The notes under the pieces were generated by a model, which was not told where the DNA came from, searched no databases, and saw only the letters and a program-made list of their open reading frames with translations. DNA of 11,547 nucleotides from Acidimicrobiaceae bacterium (lineage in GTDB: Bacteria; Actinomycetota; Acidimicrobiia; Acidimicrobiales; UBA8592). The stretch is taken from the NCBI GenBank assembly GCA_002715405.1, contig PAZD01000021.1, forward strand, positions 32,672 through 44,218. Direction: 5' to 3'. How positions within the stretch are numbered: the first letter of the stretch is position 1; each line of letters opens with the position of its first letter. This document shows positions 1 to 6,577 of the stretch, in pieces. Position numbers and translations under genes: made by a program.

Positions 1-551
1 GCCGCAGTAATTGCTTCCTGTAACGCCATATTATCGCTATAACTTTCTTGGAAACGATCAAATATAACTTCAGCGTCTCCACCTAAAACAGCGAAGTCTG
101 AAGTATCTTTTACCGTGCCGTCGTACAAGATATGAAAGAGTTGCCCAGATGGATTGTCTTCATCGGGGTTAATTTCTGCTACTAGGATTTCCACTTCCAT
201 TGGCTTCATCTCATGCGTAAAAATTTGTCCAAGCATTTGAGCGTATTGATTAGCCAAACTTCGTGCGTCTACGTCTTCACGACTAAATGAATACCCCTTT
301 AGGTCAGCATGGCGGACACCTGCAATTCGCAGTTGATCAAATTCGTTGTATTTGCCAACACCAGCAAATGCAATTCGGTCATAGATCTCGCTTACTTTCC
401 TAAGAGTGTTTGAAGCATTTTCAGCAACGATCAGGATTCCTGATTCACATGTGAGCCCTATAAGTGATCGACCTCGCGCAATACCTTTTCGTGCGTAATC
501 GGCGCGATCTTCCATAAGTTGTTCAGGAGCTACATAGAAGGGCATACTCAT
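1..551 (-). CDS. prcA: Proteasome alpha subunit PrcA (partial, C-terminus off window)
   Basis: This is the N-terminal ~183 residues of the 20S proteasome alpha subunit, which forms the outer gated rings of the core and docks the Mpa/ARC ATPase. Translating the minus strand from 551 gives MSMPFYVAPEQLMEDRADYA, then a KGIARGRS segment, ISEIYDRI-like and KYNEFD segments, and LANQYAQMLG. From memory these align closely with Mycobacterium PrcA ([20 protein letters not shown]...). The gating N-terminus before the first helix is retained, and no N-terminal Thr nucleophile is present, as expected for alpha. The ATG at 551 has a GGAGG 8 nt upstream. It lies 4 bp after the prcB stop, so the two are co-transcribed and probably coupled. 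The 3' end of the gene lies beyond base 1. Identification is secure; the C-terminus cannot be judged. Confidence 0.97.
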   Translation of the reverse strand, partial: MSMPFYVAPEQLMEDRADYARKGIARGRSLIGLTCESGILIVAENASNTLRKVSEIYDRIAFAGVGKYNEFDQLRIAGVRHADLKGYSFSREDVDARSLANQYAQMLGQIFTHEMKPMEVEILVAEINPDEDNPSGQLFHILYDGTVKDTSDFAVLGGDAEVIFDRFQESYSDNMALQEAITA

Positions 552-555
552 CGGA

Positions 556-1395
556 CTATCCTCCGCCTGCCATCTTTGAGCGACGTTCATCAATAATGGA
601 CGAGAAAACACTAGCTACATTGTCATCTGATATTGGCTGATAGCCATCTTCAGTTATTTTGGCGATGATTGGGTAAAGATCCCTAATTAAATCTGGGCCA
701 CCAGTGGCAGAATCTTCATCTGCAGCTTCAAAAAGCGCATTAGCTACTAGTTCGACACCTGTAGATTCATCTAACTCTTCCTTATATCCCATTTTGATCA
801 CAGTTGTAGCATGAATACTTCCAGAGCCAGTAGCCGCAAAGCTGGCTTCTTCATATTTTCCTCCGGCCACGTCAAATTGAAATAGCCTTCCCAAACCCAT
901 CCGGGTATCGAATCCTGCAAAAATCGGTAACACCGCTAGTCCTTGCATTGCAAAGCTAAGATTCTGTCGGATCATTTGACTCAGTTGATTTGCTTTACCA
1001 TCGAGACTTAATGGTTTCCCCTCTACCTTCTCATAATGTTCGAGTTGCAATTGGAAAAGTCGAACCATCTCAAGGGCTGGTCCAGCTGCTCCCGCTATTG
1101 CTATGCCGGAAAACTGGTCAGCTGGGAATACCTTTTCCATTGTTCTGTGGCTAATGTGATGCCCGCTGGTAGCTCGTCGATCACCAGCTAGTATTACTCC
1201 GGAATCAAACTTGATAGCGACACAAGTAGTGCCATGAGGTAATTCGTCTATCAGACTTCCTTGGGCATGATTCGGTACACCCATGTTGTCGACCAGGGCA
1301 ACAAAGTTTGGCCCTGGGTCATCTTCAGGCATAAATCGTGGCAAAGTCACGTTACTGATGGTATCGGCTAGAGGTATATACCTGCTACTGTCCAC
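556..1395 (-). CDS. prcB: Proteasome beta subunit PrcB (Thr protease precursor)
   Basis: This is the catalytic beta subunit of the 20S core, an Ntn-hydrolase that self-activates by removing its propeptide. The 279-residue precursor has a 55-residue propeptide ending in LPHG, then TTCVAIKF, so the predicted nucleophile is Thr56. The canonical triad partners fall at the expected mature positions: Asp17 (GDRR, precursor D72) and Lys33 (precursor K88). ATGSGS and DEDSATGGPDL segments match the family. The mature protein would be 224 residues, close to mycobacterial PrcB. The start is GTG at 1395; an in-frame stop at 1414-1416 precludes a longer product. The next in-frame ATG (1332) has no SD and would cut the propeptide. 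The gene overlaps pup by 11 bp, implying translational coupling. Confidence 0.97.
   Translation of the reverse strand: MDSSRYIPLADTISNVTLPRFMPEDDPGPNFVALVDNMGVPNHAQGSLIDELPHGTTCVAIKFDSGVILAGDRRATSGHHISHRTMEKVFPADQFSGIAIAGAAGPALEMVRLFQLQLEHYEKVEGKPLSLDGKANQLSQMIRQNLSFAMQGLAVLPIFAGFDTRMGLGRLFQFDVAGGKYEEASFAATGSGSIHATTVIKMGYKEELDESTGVELVANALFEAADEDSATGGPDLIRDLYPIIAKITEDGYQPISDDNVASVFSSIIDERRSKMAGGG
560..564 (-). promoter_or_regulatory. prcA ribosome binding site inside the prcB 3' end
   Basis: The minus strand reads GGAGG here, 8 nt before the prcA ATG at 551. The same bases encode part of the terminal Gly-Gly-Gly of PrcB. The glycine run at the PrcB C-terminus is therefore partly dictated by the need for a strong SD for prcA. 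Confidence 0.75.
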
Positions 1396-1594
1396 CCTTT
1401 TGTACGTACGATTTCACAAATTCTTCAGCATTTGTTTCAAGGACTTGATCAATTTCATCGAGTAAGTCGTCTAAATCACCGGACAGCTCACTGCTATCGA
1501 TACTTTGAATTTTTTCGCCAGAAATTTCGACCTCTGGAGTTGGTTCGTTAGAAGATTCGTCACTTGATTCTTGATACTGTTGATTTTCGGCCAT
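1385..1594 (-). CDS. pup: Prokaryotic ubiquitin-like protein Pup (GGQ form)
   Basis: This 69-residue, acidic, probably disordered modifier is attached to lysines of proteins bound for the Mpa-proteasome. The C-terminal half (residues ~41-69) carries the Pup signature: DDLLDEIDQVLE, then NAEEFVKSYVQKGGQ. The helix-forming part is what the Mpa coiled coils bind. The last residue is Gln, not Glu, so the protein must be deamidated by Dop before a PafA ligase can use it; dop lies directly upstream. The N-terminal third is variable, rich in Glu, Ser and Gln. The ATG at 1594 has AGGAGA 6 nt upstream, the best SD in this operon, which fits a need for many Pup copies. The final codons overlap the start of prcB. 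Confidence 0.98.
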   Translation of the reverse strand: MAENQQYQESSDESSNEPTPEVEISGEKIQSIDSSELSGDLDDLLDEIDQVLETNAEEFVKSYVQKGGQ

Positions 1595-1595
1595 G

Positions 1596-1612
1596 GTTTC
1601 TCCTCGTGCTCA
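1596..1612 (-). promoter_or_regulatory. Strong ribosome binding site of pup
   Basis: The minus strand reads GAGCACGAGGAGAAAC just before the pup ATG. The AGGAG core lies about 6-7 nt upstream of the start, near-ideal for the anti-SD. It is stronger than the sites of the preceding dop and following prcB genes. Confidence 0.7.
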
Positions 1613-1629
1613 AATTCGCACATAGCTAC

Positions 1630-1635
1630 ATCATA
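1630..1635 (-). promoter_or_regulatory. Possible internal -10 element upstream of pup
   Basis: The 44-bp dop-pup gap holds TATGAT on the minus strand, one mismatch from TATAAT. Initiation ~7 nt downstream would give a leader of ~28 nt before pup. No convincing -35 lies 16-18 nt upstream, in the dop 3' end. An internal promoter would raise Pup and core-particle levels over Mpa and Dop, but the evidence is one hexamer. Confidence 0.3.
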
Positions 1636-1638
1636 GAG

Positions 1639-3150
1639 CTAAATGTCTAAAGCATGGATCAATTCATGCGGTGTAGCACATTCCTCAATAATTTCTGCAA
1701 CATCGTTATACGTTCCCTTCAGAGGATCAAGAACAGGTATTCGTCTTATTGTTGTATCGTCTAAGGAAAAAACTACAGAATCCCAGTTAGCCGACACTAT
1801 TTGCTCTGGCCACTTTTGCAGACAGCGGCCTCGAAAGTAAGCTCTAGTTCCTTCAGGAGGCTGCGATACTCCTCGAGAGACTTCTTCGTTATCGCTGTAG
1901 TACTTCATTCCCAATTTGTTGAACACGCTACTATCTTCTCGAAGGTCGTGATACTGGACAGCTAATGATCTGGATTTCGCATCGAAATAGGATAAATTGT
2001 GGCGGTCGCAGAATACATCGAGTAGCCGTTTTTTAGCGATCCAATCGATCTGTGAATGCAAGGAATCTGGATCATTCTCCAACCCTATTAGTATTTCTTC
2101 CCACTTTTCTAAGATTTGTTCACCGATGGTGCCCCCAACGTATTCATTACCTCCTATAAGTGCATATTCTTTGGCTCTTTCGAAAAGATATTGCTGAACT
2201 TCTAAGGCAGTTATTGATTCACCAGTGTTTCTTAGAATCGGCTGCGAAAGAGTAAGGTCGTACGAAATTTCTTTCATGGATTGAACTGGATTTTCAAAGA
2301 TAAAATCTTCTTTAATAAATCCATCTTCGATCATTGCGAGGACAAAGCAGGTTGATCCAACTTTCAAAAAAGTTGCTACTTCACTCATATTTGCGTCTCC
2401 GCATATAACATGGAGCCGACGATATCTATCAGCATCCGAATGGGGTTCATCTCGTGTGTTGATAATTGGGCGTTTTAAAGTTGTCTCTAAACCAACTTCT
2501 TCCTCGAAAAAATCAGCTCTTTGGGTTATCTGGTATTGAATTGAATCAGGGTCGCTCCCAGGAACTTCGCATCCTATTTTTCCTGAGCCGGTAAAGATTT
2601 GGCGGGTTATAAAGTGAGCTATCCCATGACTGATGATGTCACCAAATGGGGTGTTTCGATCCATAAGATAATTCTCATGGCATCCATATGAATTTCCCTT
2701 TCCATCTGAATTATCTTTATAGACAACAATCTCTTGATCCTCAGGAAGAAGTGCATTTACTGCTTTCATTGCTTCCTTGAGGATAAGCTCACCCGAGCGA
2801 TCATATCTTGCCACTTCTAACGCATTGGGACATTCTGGGGTAGACATTTCAGGGTGAGCATGATCAACGTAGAACCTTGCCCCATTTGTTAAAACTGCGT
2901 TGACTAAATGGGTTTCCACAATCGGTGGAAGCGAACCAATAGGTGTGAAACCTCGGGCGTCATTCGATGGCATTTCATCTTGAAAGTCCCAAACGACAGA
3001 ATCAGCTATTCCATTATCAAAGTTTGAGGGGCTTTCCTGAACATAAGAAGTAATGAGCATCGAAGAGGCCAAAATCGGATTTGGATCTGAGACACCTTTA
3101 TGGATAATCGAGTACTCGGTTTCAATACCGCAGATTTTTTCTACAGCCAT
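1639..3150 (-). CDS. dop: Pup deamidase/depupylase Dop
   Basis: Dop is a carboxylate-amine ligase-fold enzyme that converts the C-terminal Gln of Pup to Glu and removes Pup from substrates. The 503-residue length fits the family. The N-terminal GIETEYS (residues 8-14) supplies the glutamates of the ATP/Mg site. FYVDHAHPEMSTPEC (93-107) contains the Asp (D96) that corresponds to the catalytic aspartate. Further conserved segments are YKDNSDGKGNSYGCHENYL (144-162), the GSGKIG stretch and RRLHVICGDANMSE. The insertion at ~40-75, between the first strand and the DHAHPE motif, corresponds to the Dop loop that distinguishes Dop from the paralogous ligase PafA. The GGQ-type Pup next door also calls for a Dop. 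The ATG at 3150 has only a weak SD and lies 10 bp after mpa, suggesting coupled translation. Confidence 0.95.
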   Translation of the reverse strand: MAVEKICGIETEYSIIHKGVSDPNPILASSMLITSYVQESPSNFDNGIADSVVWDFQDEMPSNDARGFTPIGSLPPIVETHLVNAVLTNGARFYVDHAHPEMSTPECPNALEVARYDRSGELILKEAMKAVNALLPEDQEIVVYKDNSDGKGNSYGCHENYLMDRNTPFGDIISHGIAHFITRQIFTGSGKIGCEVPGSDPDSIQYQITQRADFFEEEVGLETTLKRPIINTRDEPHSDADRYRRLHVICGDANMSEVATFLKVGSTCFVLAMIEDGFIKEDFIFENPVQSMKEISYDLTLSQPILRNTGESITALEVQQYLFERAKEYALIGGNEYVGGTIGEQILEKWEEILIGLENDPDSLHSQIDWIAKKRLLDVFCDRHNLSYFDAKSRSLAVQYHDLREDSSVFNKLGMKYYSDNEEVSRGVSQPPEGTRAYFRGRCLQKWPEQIVSANWDSVVFSLDDTTIRRIPVLDPLKGTYNDVAEIIEECATPHELIHALDI

Positions 3151-3160
3151 ACGCTAGATC

Positions 3161-4912
3161 TTATAAGTATTGTCCCGACGCGGATTCTTTAGCTGCTTGA
3201 TCCTGAGTTTCATTGAAAAGAGTTCGAATGAATGTTATACGTTCACCCTTTTTCCCAGAAACTTTCGCCCAGTCATCAGGGTTTGTTGTGTTCGGCAAGT
3301 CCTCATGCTCACTAAACTCTTGTCGAATAGACTCTATGAAATCGGCCAAAGATAAACCTTTATCGCCATTTTCTAAATACCGTTTTATAGCTAGCTTCTT
3401 CGCTCGTCTGACAATATTTTCTATCATCGCACCAGAGGCAAAATCTTTGAAGAACATGACTTCTTTATCACCATTCTGGTATGTCACCTCTAAAAACTGA
3501 TTTCGTTCTTCTGTTGCATACATTTCTTCAACAGATTTTTCTACGATGACTCGAAGGGCTTTGTCAGCATCTCCTCCACCTAATTCATCGATTGCTGATA
3601 GAGCAATCGGAACACGATCGTTCACATATTGGCCGAAAATCGCGATTGCTGAGTCATAGTTAGGTCTATCAATCCGTATCTTCAGGTCTAACCGCCCAGG
3701 GCGCAAAATAGCCGGATCGATTAGATCCTCTCTATTTGAAGCGCCAATCACTATTACATTTTTTAGTGTTTCTACGCCATCAATTTCTGCTAATAGTTGA
3801 GGAACAACGGTCGATTCCATATCTGAGCTAATGCCACTACCTCTGATTCGGAACAGTGATTCCATCTCGTCAAAGAAAATTACTACCGGCCAACCTTCTT
3901 CAGATTTTTTTCTAGCACTTTCAAATATGAGGCGAATTTGTCTTTCAGTTTCTCCGACGTACTTATTGAGGAGTTCTGGGCCTTTTATATTATAGAAATA
4001 GCTTTTTTGTGTCTGCTGCTTTGTAGCTTCGTTACTTTTCGCAGCTAGAGAATTTGCTACAGCTTTCGCAATCAATGTTTTACCGCAGCCTGGTGGACCA
4101 TAGAGAAGGACTCCTTTGGGAGATGGCAAATCATGTTCTTCGAAGAGATCTCTATGTAAAAATGGAAGTTCGATAGCATCAGTTATTTGGGATATCTGGT
4201 CATCTAAACCACCGATGTCGTTGTAGGTGACTGATGGAACCTCAATCAAAAGGTGATCTTCTAAGTCTGGTTTTGGAATCTCCTCGATTAACAAATCAGA
4301 ATTGTTTGCGCAAAGAAATAATGTGCCTGGAGTCATTTGTCCTCTTTGAAGCTCTTCGCAGATGTCAACTATTCTCTCTTGGTCTGTTCTACCTTGGACC
4401 AAAGCTCGTTTACCGTCACTTAAGACCTCTTTTAGGGTGACGATCTCTCCTGTCCTTTCTCCTGGTCTCGCCAAAATAACATTCAATGACTCATTCAATA
4501 AAACTTCTTGGCCCTTACGCATGGTGTTTACATCTAATTCAGGATGCAAGGCAACCCTTAGCTTGCGTCCAGATGATTGGATGTCTACGGTCCCATCGGG
4601 GTTTTCACCGAGAAATATTCCATATCCGGATGGTGGTTGACTGAGTTTTTCCACTTCAACCTTTAGTTTTGCTATTTGGTTTCGGGTGTCTTGAAGCAAG
4701 GTAATTAGATTATTGTTCTCTGAGGCGGCCTTGGCTAGCAATGCTTTGGACTCTTTTAGCTTCTCTTCAAGAAGCTTTATTCTTCTTGGGGCAAGGCTAT
4801 TAGTCTCTTGAAGTTGTATATTTCTCTCTCGTATGGCTTCTGCTTCAACCCGAAGCTCTTCAAGTCGCCTTAATGCAATTTCAAGTTCTGACTGAGCATC
4901 TGATTCGTTCAT
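3161..4912 (-). CDS. mpa: Proteasome-activating AAA+ ATPase Mpa/ARC
   Basis: This ring ATPase recognises pupylated proteins, unfolds them and feeds them into the 20S core. The N-terminal ~90 residues are charged heptad-like sequence, the Pup-binding coiled coil. Residues ~95-225 form the OB-fold region (GYGIFLGENPDGTVDI). The AAA+ domain has Walker A GPPGCGKT (272-279), pore loop KYVG (317-320), Walker B VVIFFDE (343-349) and the arginine-finger segment LRPGRLD. The protein ends in GQYL; in characterised Mpa/ARC this C-terminal motif with its penultimate Tyr docks into pockets of the alpha ring. I chose ATG 4912 (583 residues) over the GTG at 4918 because GGGAG sits 5 nt before the ATG but abuts the GTG. 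It is the first gene of the operon. Confidence 0.96.
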   Translation of the reverse strand: MNESDAQSELEIALRRLEELRVEAEAIRERNIQLQETNSLAPRRIKLLEEKLKESKALLAKAASENNNLITLLQDTRNQIAKLKVEVEKLSQPPSGYGIFLGENPDGTVDIQSSGRKLRVALHPELDVNTMRKGQEVLLNESLNVILARPGERTGEIVTLKEVLSDGKRALVQGRTDQERIVDICEELQRGQMTPGTLFLCANNSDLLIEEIPKPDLEDHLLIEVPSVTYNDIGGLDDQISQITDAIELPFLHRDLFEEHDLPSPKGVLLYGPPGCGKTLIAKAVANSLAAKSNEATKQQTQKSYFYNIKGPELLNKYVGETERQIRLIFESARKKSEEGWPVVIFFDEMESLFRIRGSGISSDMESTVVPQLLAEIDGVETLKNVIVIGASNREDLIDPAILRPGRLDLKIRIDRPNYDSAIAIFGQYVNDRVPIALSAIDELGGGDADKALRVIVEKSVEEMYATEERNQFLEVTYQNGDKEVMFFKDFASGAMIENIVRRAKKLAIKRYLENGDKGLSLADFIESIRQEFSEHEDLPNTTNPDDWAKVSGKKGERITFIRTLFNETQDQAAKESASGQYL

Positions 4913-4917
4913 AGCCA

Positions 4918-4922
4918 CTCCC
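4918..4922 (-). promoter_or_regulatory. mpa ribosome binding site, decides the start
   Basis: The minus strand reads GGGAG followed by TGGCT and ATG, a 5-nt spacing to the ATG at 4912. An in-frame GTG at 4918 overlaps this SD and cannot use it, so the shorter product is preferred. Confidence 0.7.
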
Positions 4923-4958
4923 GTATAGTGACCTTATCGGAAGATCAGTGCAAACTAG

Positions 4959-4987
4959 TAAATAGGACAGGTTTAGCAAGATAACAA
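4959..4987 (-). promoter_or_regulatory. Weak candidate promoter for the mpa-dop-pup-prcBA operon
   Basis: On the minus strand TTGTTA (4982-4987) and TATTTA (4959-4964) are separated by exactly 17 bp. They match the vegetative -35 at 4/6 and the -10 at 3/6. The position is right for an operon whose first start codon is at 4912, but the match is modest. Other AT-rich hexamers in this spacer could serve equally well. Confidence 0.25.
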
Positions 4988-5049
4988 ACTTTAGAATTGA
5001 AAACATTTTTATGATTTCGATTTAGTGATGCGAAATTCCTATCAGAATT

Positions 5050-5058
5050 TGTTACAAT
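5050..5058 (+). promoter_or_regulatory. Extended -10 promoter of the ferredoxin gene
   Basis: The plus strand reads TG-T-TACAAT, an extended -10 with a 5/6 match to TATAAT. It would start transcription near 5065 and give a leader of ~43 nt. No good -35 lies 16-18 bp upstream, which extended -10 promoters tolerate. An alternative pair, TTGAAA (4998-5003) and TTTAGT (5021-5026) with a 17-bp gap, lies further upstream. An ATG at 5057 overlaps the -10 and is unlikely to be transcribed as a start. Confidence 0.5.
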
Positions 5059-5107
5059 GTTGTCGACCCTTAGGCAAGTGTTCCTCTTTACGAACGAAAA
5101 GGAAATC

Positions 5108-5341
5108 ATGAAAGTCTGGATAGATCAGGATCTGTGTACTGGAGATGGACTGTGTGAAGAGATAGCTCCCGATGTCTTTACCCTATTGGATGATGGCCTT
5201 GCCTATGTAAAAGAAGGCGATACTGTATATGCCGAGCCAGGTGGCCCTGAAGGACTTGCTGTAGTCCCAGATGGCCAAGAAGAGGCGACGATCGAATCGG
5301 CCGAAGAATGCCCAGGAGAATGCATTTTCCTCGAAGTCTAA
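5108..5341 (+). CDS. Small acidic single-cluster ferredoxin (CxxDxxC type)
   Basis: This predicted 77-residue cytosolic electron carrier begins MKVWIDQDLCTGDGLCEEIA. The cluster ligands visible are Cys10 and Cys16 in CTGDGLC and Cys68 in ECPGEC, with an extra Cys72. APDVF and DDGLAYV segments are typical of actinobacterial 3Fe-4S/4Fe-4S ferredoxins that serve P450s and other oxidoreductases. The usual middle cysteine is Asp13, as in some archaeal ferredoxins where the Asp ligates the fourth iron. An acidic linker (~35-66) separates the two halves. ATG 5108 is chosen because AAGGA lies 4 nt upstream; a longer frame from 5057 would begin inside the promoter. The gene is divergent from mpa and convergent with trmI. 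The redox partner is not visible here. Confidence 0.88.
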   Translation: MKVWIDQDLCTGDGLCEEIAPDVFTLLDDGLAYVKEGDTVYAEPGGPEGLAVVPDGQEEATIESAEECPGECIFLEV

Positions 5342-6117
5342 TTTAGATTTCCTTTTACAAATCGTGCATGGGTAATAAATCCAGTGTGTGCGACCATTCT
5401 ATGTTCCGGCCGTACTGCTTTACCTTCGATGTGCCAACTTCGAACGCTTACTTCAAATGTATCCTGCATTACAAAATTGTCTGGATTTAGTGCATCCCGC
5501 ATCTTCATTGCTTGGGTGATACTAGGTGTATACGCTACAACAATGCCCCCTAGTTCCATCGCTTTAGATAGATGTGGTACCACCTTCCAAGGCTCAGGCA
5601 AGTCAAGTACCACCCGATCGTATCCATCTTCATCTATTCCCTCGTATACATCTCGTATATGAATTGTGTAATTATTCAGTGAATCCTCGCCAAAAAAAGT
5701 ACAAACATTTTTATTGGCCCGAGTTGCAAAATCTTCTCGAAGTTCATAGCCAGTAATATTTGCACCGGCGCGAAGCATTGCAGTAGATAGAGCGCCTGAG
5801 CCTACCCCTGACTCCAAAACCTTAACTCCAGGGTAGATATCAGCTACTAGGAGAATATGGCCGATGTCTTTAGGGTAAATGATTTGTGCTGAACGAGGCA
5901 TTTTTAGAATTACGTCACTCATCGTCGGACGAACAACCAAATACGGTTTCCCCGAGGAAGCCTTAATGTGGCTCCCCTCTTCCATTTCCACAATAGCCGA
6001 GTGGCGAATGTAACCAGAATGGGTGTGGAATTCATCTCCTTCCTTTAGTGAAAGGAGATACCGGCGATCTTTTGAATCAATCAACAGGACTAATTCACCA
6101 AAATTAAAAGAGCCCAT
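5338..6117 (-). CDS. trmI: tRNA (adenine-58-N1)-methyltransferase TrmI
   Basis: This SAM-dependent enzyme makes N1-methyladenosine at position 58 in the tRNA T-loop, usually as a homotetramer. The 259-residue product has an N-terminal beta domain (FNFGELVLLIDSKDRRYLLSL; EFHTHSGYIRHS), then MPRSAQIIYPKDIGHI (73-88), SAM motif I VLESGVGSG (100-108), acidic YELRE (124-128), DLPEPW (172-177, D172 the likely catalytic Asp) and the C-terminal HRMVAHTGF (239-247). I use ATG 6117, not 6171. It aligns with the Mycobacterium protein (Rv2118c), and the upstream gene stops 1 nt before it (TAG-C-ATG), indicating coupling. The SD is weak. The stop overlaps that of the convergent ferredoxin gene. In M. tuberculosis the homologue also lies near mpa, so the linkage to the proteasome locus looks old. 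Confidence 0.94.
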   Translation of the reverse strand: MGSFNFGELVLLIDSKDRRYLLSLKEGDEFHTHSGYIRHSAIVEMEEGSHIKASSGKPYLVVRPTMSDVILKMPRSAQIIYPKDIGHILLVADIYPGVKVLESGVGSGALSTAMLRAGANITGYELREDFATRANKNVCTFFGEDSLNNYTIHIRDVYEGIDEDGYDRVVLDLPEPWKVVPHLSKAMELGGIVVAYTPSITQAMKMRDALNPDNFVMQDTFEVSVRSWHIEGKAVRPEHRMVAHTGFITHARFVKGNLN

Positions 6118-6118
6118 G

Positions 6119-6361
6119 CTATCTCTTATTTGCTTTAGCTTGGGATAGATGAAGGAATTTTGCTTCTTCACCTAGTTCTAACTGATGGGTGAATATTCTA
6201 CGTTTTCTATTTTTATCTGTGAGTAAAGATTTAAACCAAAACAGAGACGCGGCAGAACCGATAAAGAACCAAATTGGATTACCGCGAAGAACACCCTGCA
6301 AGACAAACCGATGCAAAATATAGTTTCGCGTTAGTTTTCTAAAGCTCTGTTGCTTTATCAT
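6119..6361 (-). CDS. Small single-pass membrane protein, 80 aa, upstream of trmI
   Basis: I do not recognise a characterised function. The protein has a basic N-terminus (~1-27), one predicted hydrophobic segment (NPIWFFIGSAASLFWFKSLL, ~29-48), a strongly basic patch (DKNRKRR) and a tail with a THQLELGEEAKFLHL segment. The tail resembles, from memory, a recurrent ending (E-x-L-x-x-G-E/D-x-L-x-I) of small uncharacterised actinobacterial membrane proteins. The positive residues on both flanks leave topology ambiguous. The ATG at 6361 overlaps the previous stop as ATGA, and AAGG lies 5 nt upstream. Its stop is 1 nt before the trmI start. Gene status is supported by these tight junctions more than by homology. 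Confidence 0.75.
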   Translation of the reverse strand: MIKQQSFRKLTRNYILHRFVLQGVLRGNPIWFFIGSAASLFWFKSLLTDKNRKRRIFTHQLELGEEAKFLHLSQAKANKR

Positions 6362-6573
6362 TGCGACCTTACAACTTCTATGAATGTTTTAGTTTTTTCA
6401 CCTCGACGTTTTCCGACGTAATAAACAGCTCCTAATACCACAAGAGCGACACCTGCAATAATTAACCTACGAGTTATCTCGTCAGGACCGTTTATCTCAT
6501 CAGTTTCTTCTTTTAAATTGATGAGTCTTTCTTCAATATCTTTTGCTGAAATCGGAGTTGGGTTTGTGGCCAT
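6358..6573 (-). CDS. Small single-pass membrane protein, 71 aa
   Basis: Function is unknown. The N-terminal half is hydrophilic and charged (KDIEERLINLKEETDEI, ~11-27, likely helical). One transmembrane segment follows (~37-54, LIIAGVALVVLGAVYYVG), then a short basic cytoplasmic-type tail (KRRGEKTK) ending in FIEVVRSQ. By the positive-inside rule the C-terminus would be cytoplasmic. There is no signal-peptidase or lipobox motif. The ATG at 6573 lies 4 bp after the upstream stop with no clear SD, and the 3' end overlaps the next gene as ATGA, so it depends on coupling at both ends. The K/R-rich membrane exit followed by an E-V-V-R ending resembles small uncharacterised actinobacterial proteins; I cannot name a family. 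Confidence 0.75.
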   Translation of the reverse strand: MATNPTPISAKDIEERLINLKEETDEINGPDEITRRLIIAGVALVVLGAVYYVGKRRGEKTKTFIEVVRSQ

Positions 6574-6577
6574 AGGT

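Noticed and set aside
1652..1669. GCATG/CATGC inverted repeat at the dop 3' end as a terminator
   Set aside because: The stem is only 5 bp with an 8-nt loop, lies in dop codons and is not followed by a T-run on the minus strand.
1639..3150. Assignment of the carboxylate-amine ligase gene as PafA
   Set aside because: The ~500-residue length, the Dop-loop insertion before the DHAHPE motif, and location directly upstream of a GGQ-type pup fit Dop better than the ligase.
3213..3500. 95-codon open frame on the plus strand antisense to mpa
   Set aside because: It lies entirely opposite the conserved AAA+ coding sequence, has no SD and no recognisable protein features; it is a frame shadow.
5057..5107. 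Longer ferredoxin start at ATG 5057 adding 17 residues
   Set aside because: The ATG overlaps the extended -10 element, the extra residues (MLSTLRQVFLF...) do not resemble a ferredoxin N-terminus, and a good SD precedes the ATG at 5108.
5574..5583. 10-bp perfect palindrome GTGGTACCAC as a possible operator
   Set aside because: It is within the trmI coding sequence (codons for Val-Val-Pro-His) far from any start; a restriction-type palindrome of this length is expected by chance in 11.5 kb.
6118..6171. Longer TrmI start at ATG 6171 adding 18 residues
   Set aside because: It would overlap the upstream gene by 53 bp, while ATG 6117 is 1 nt from that gene's stop and gives an N-terminus matching known TrmI proteins.
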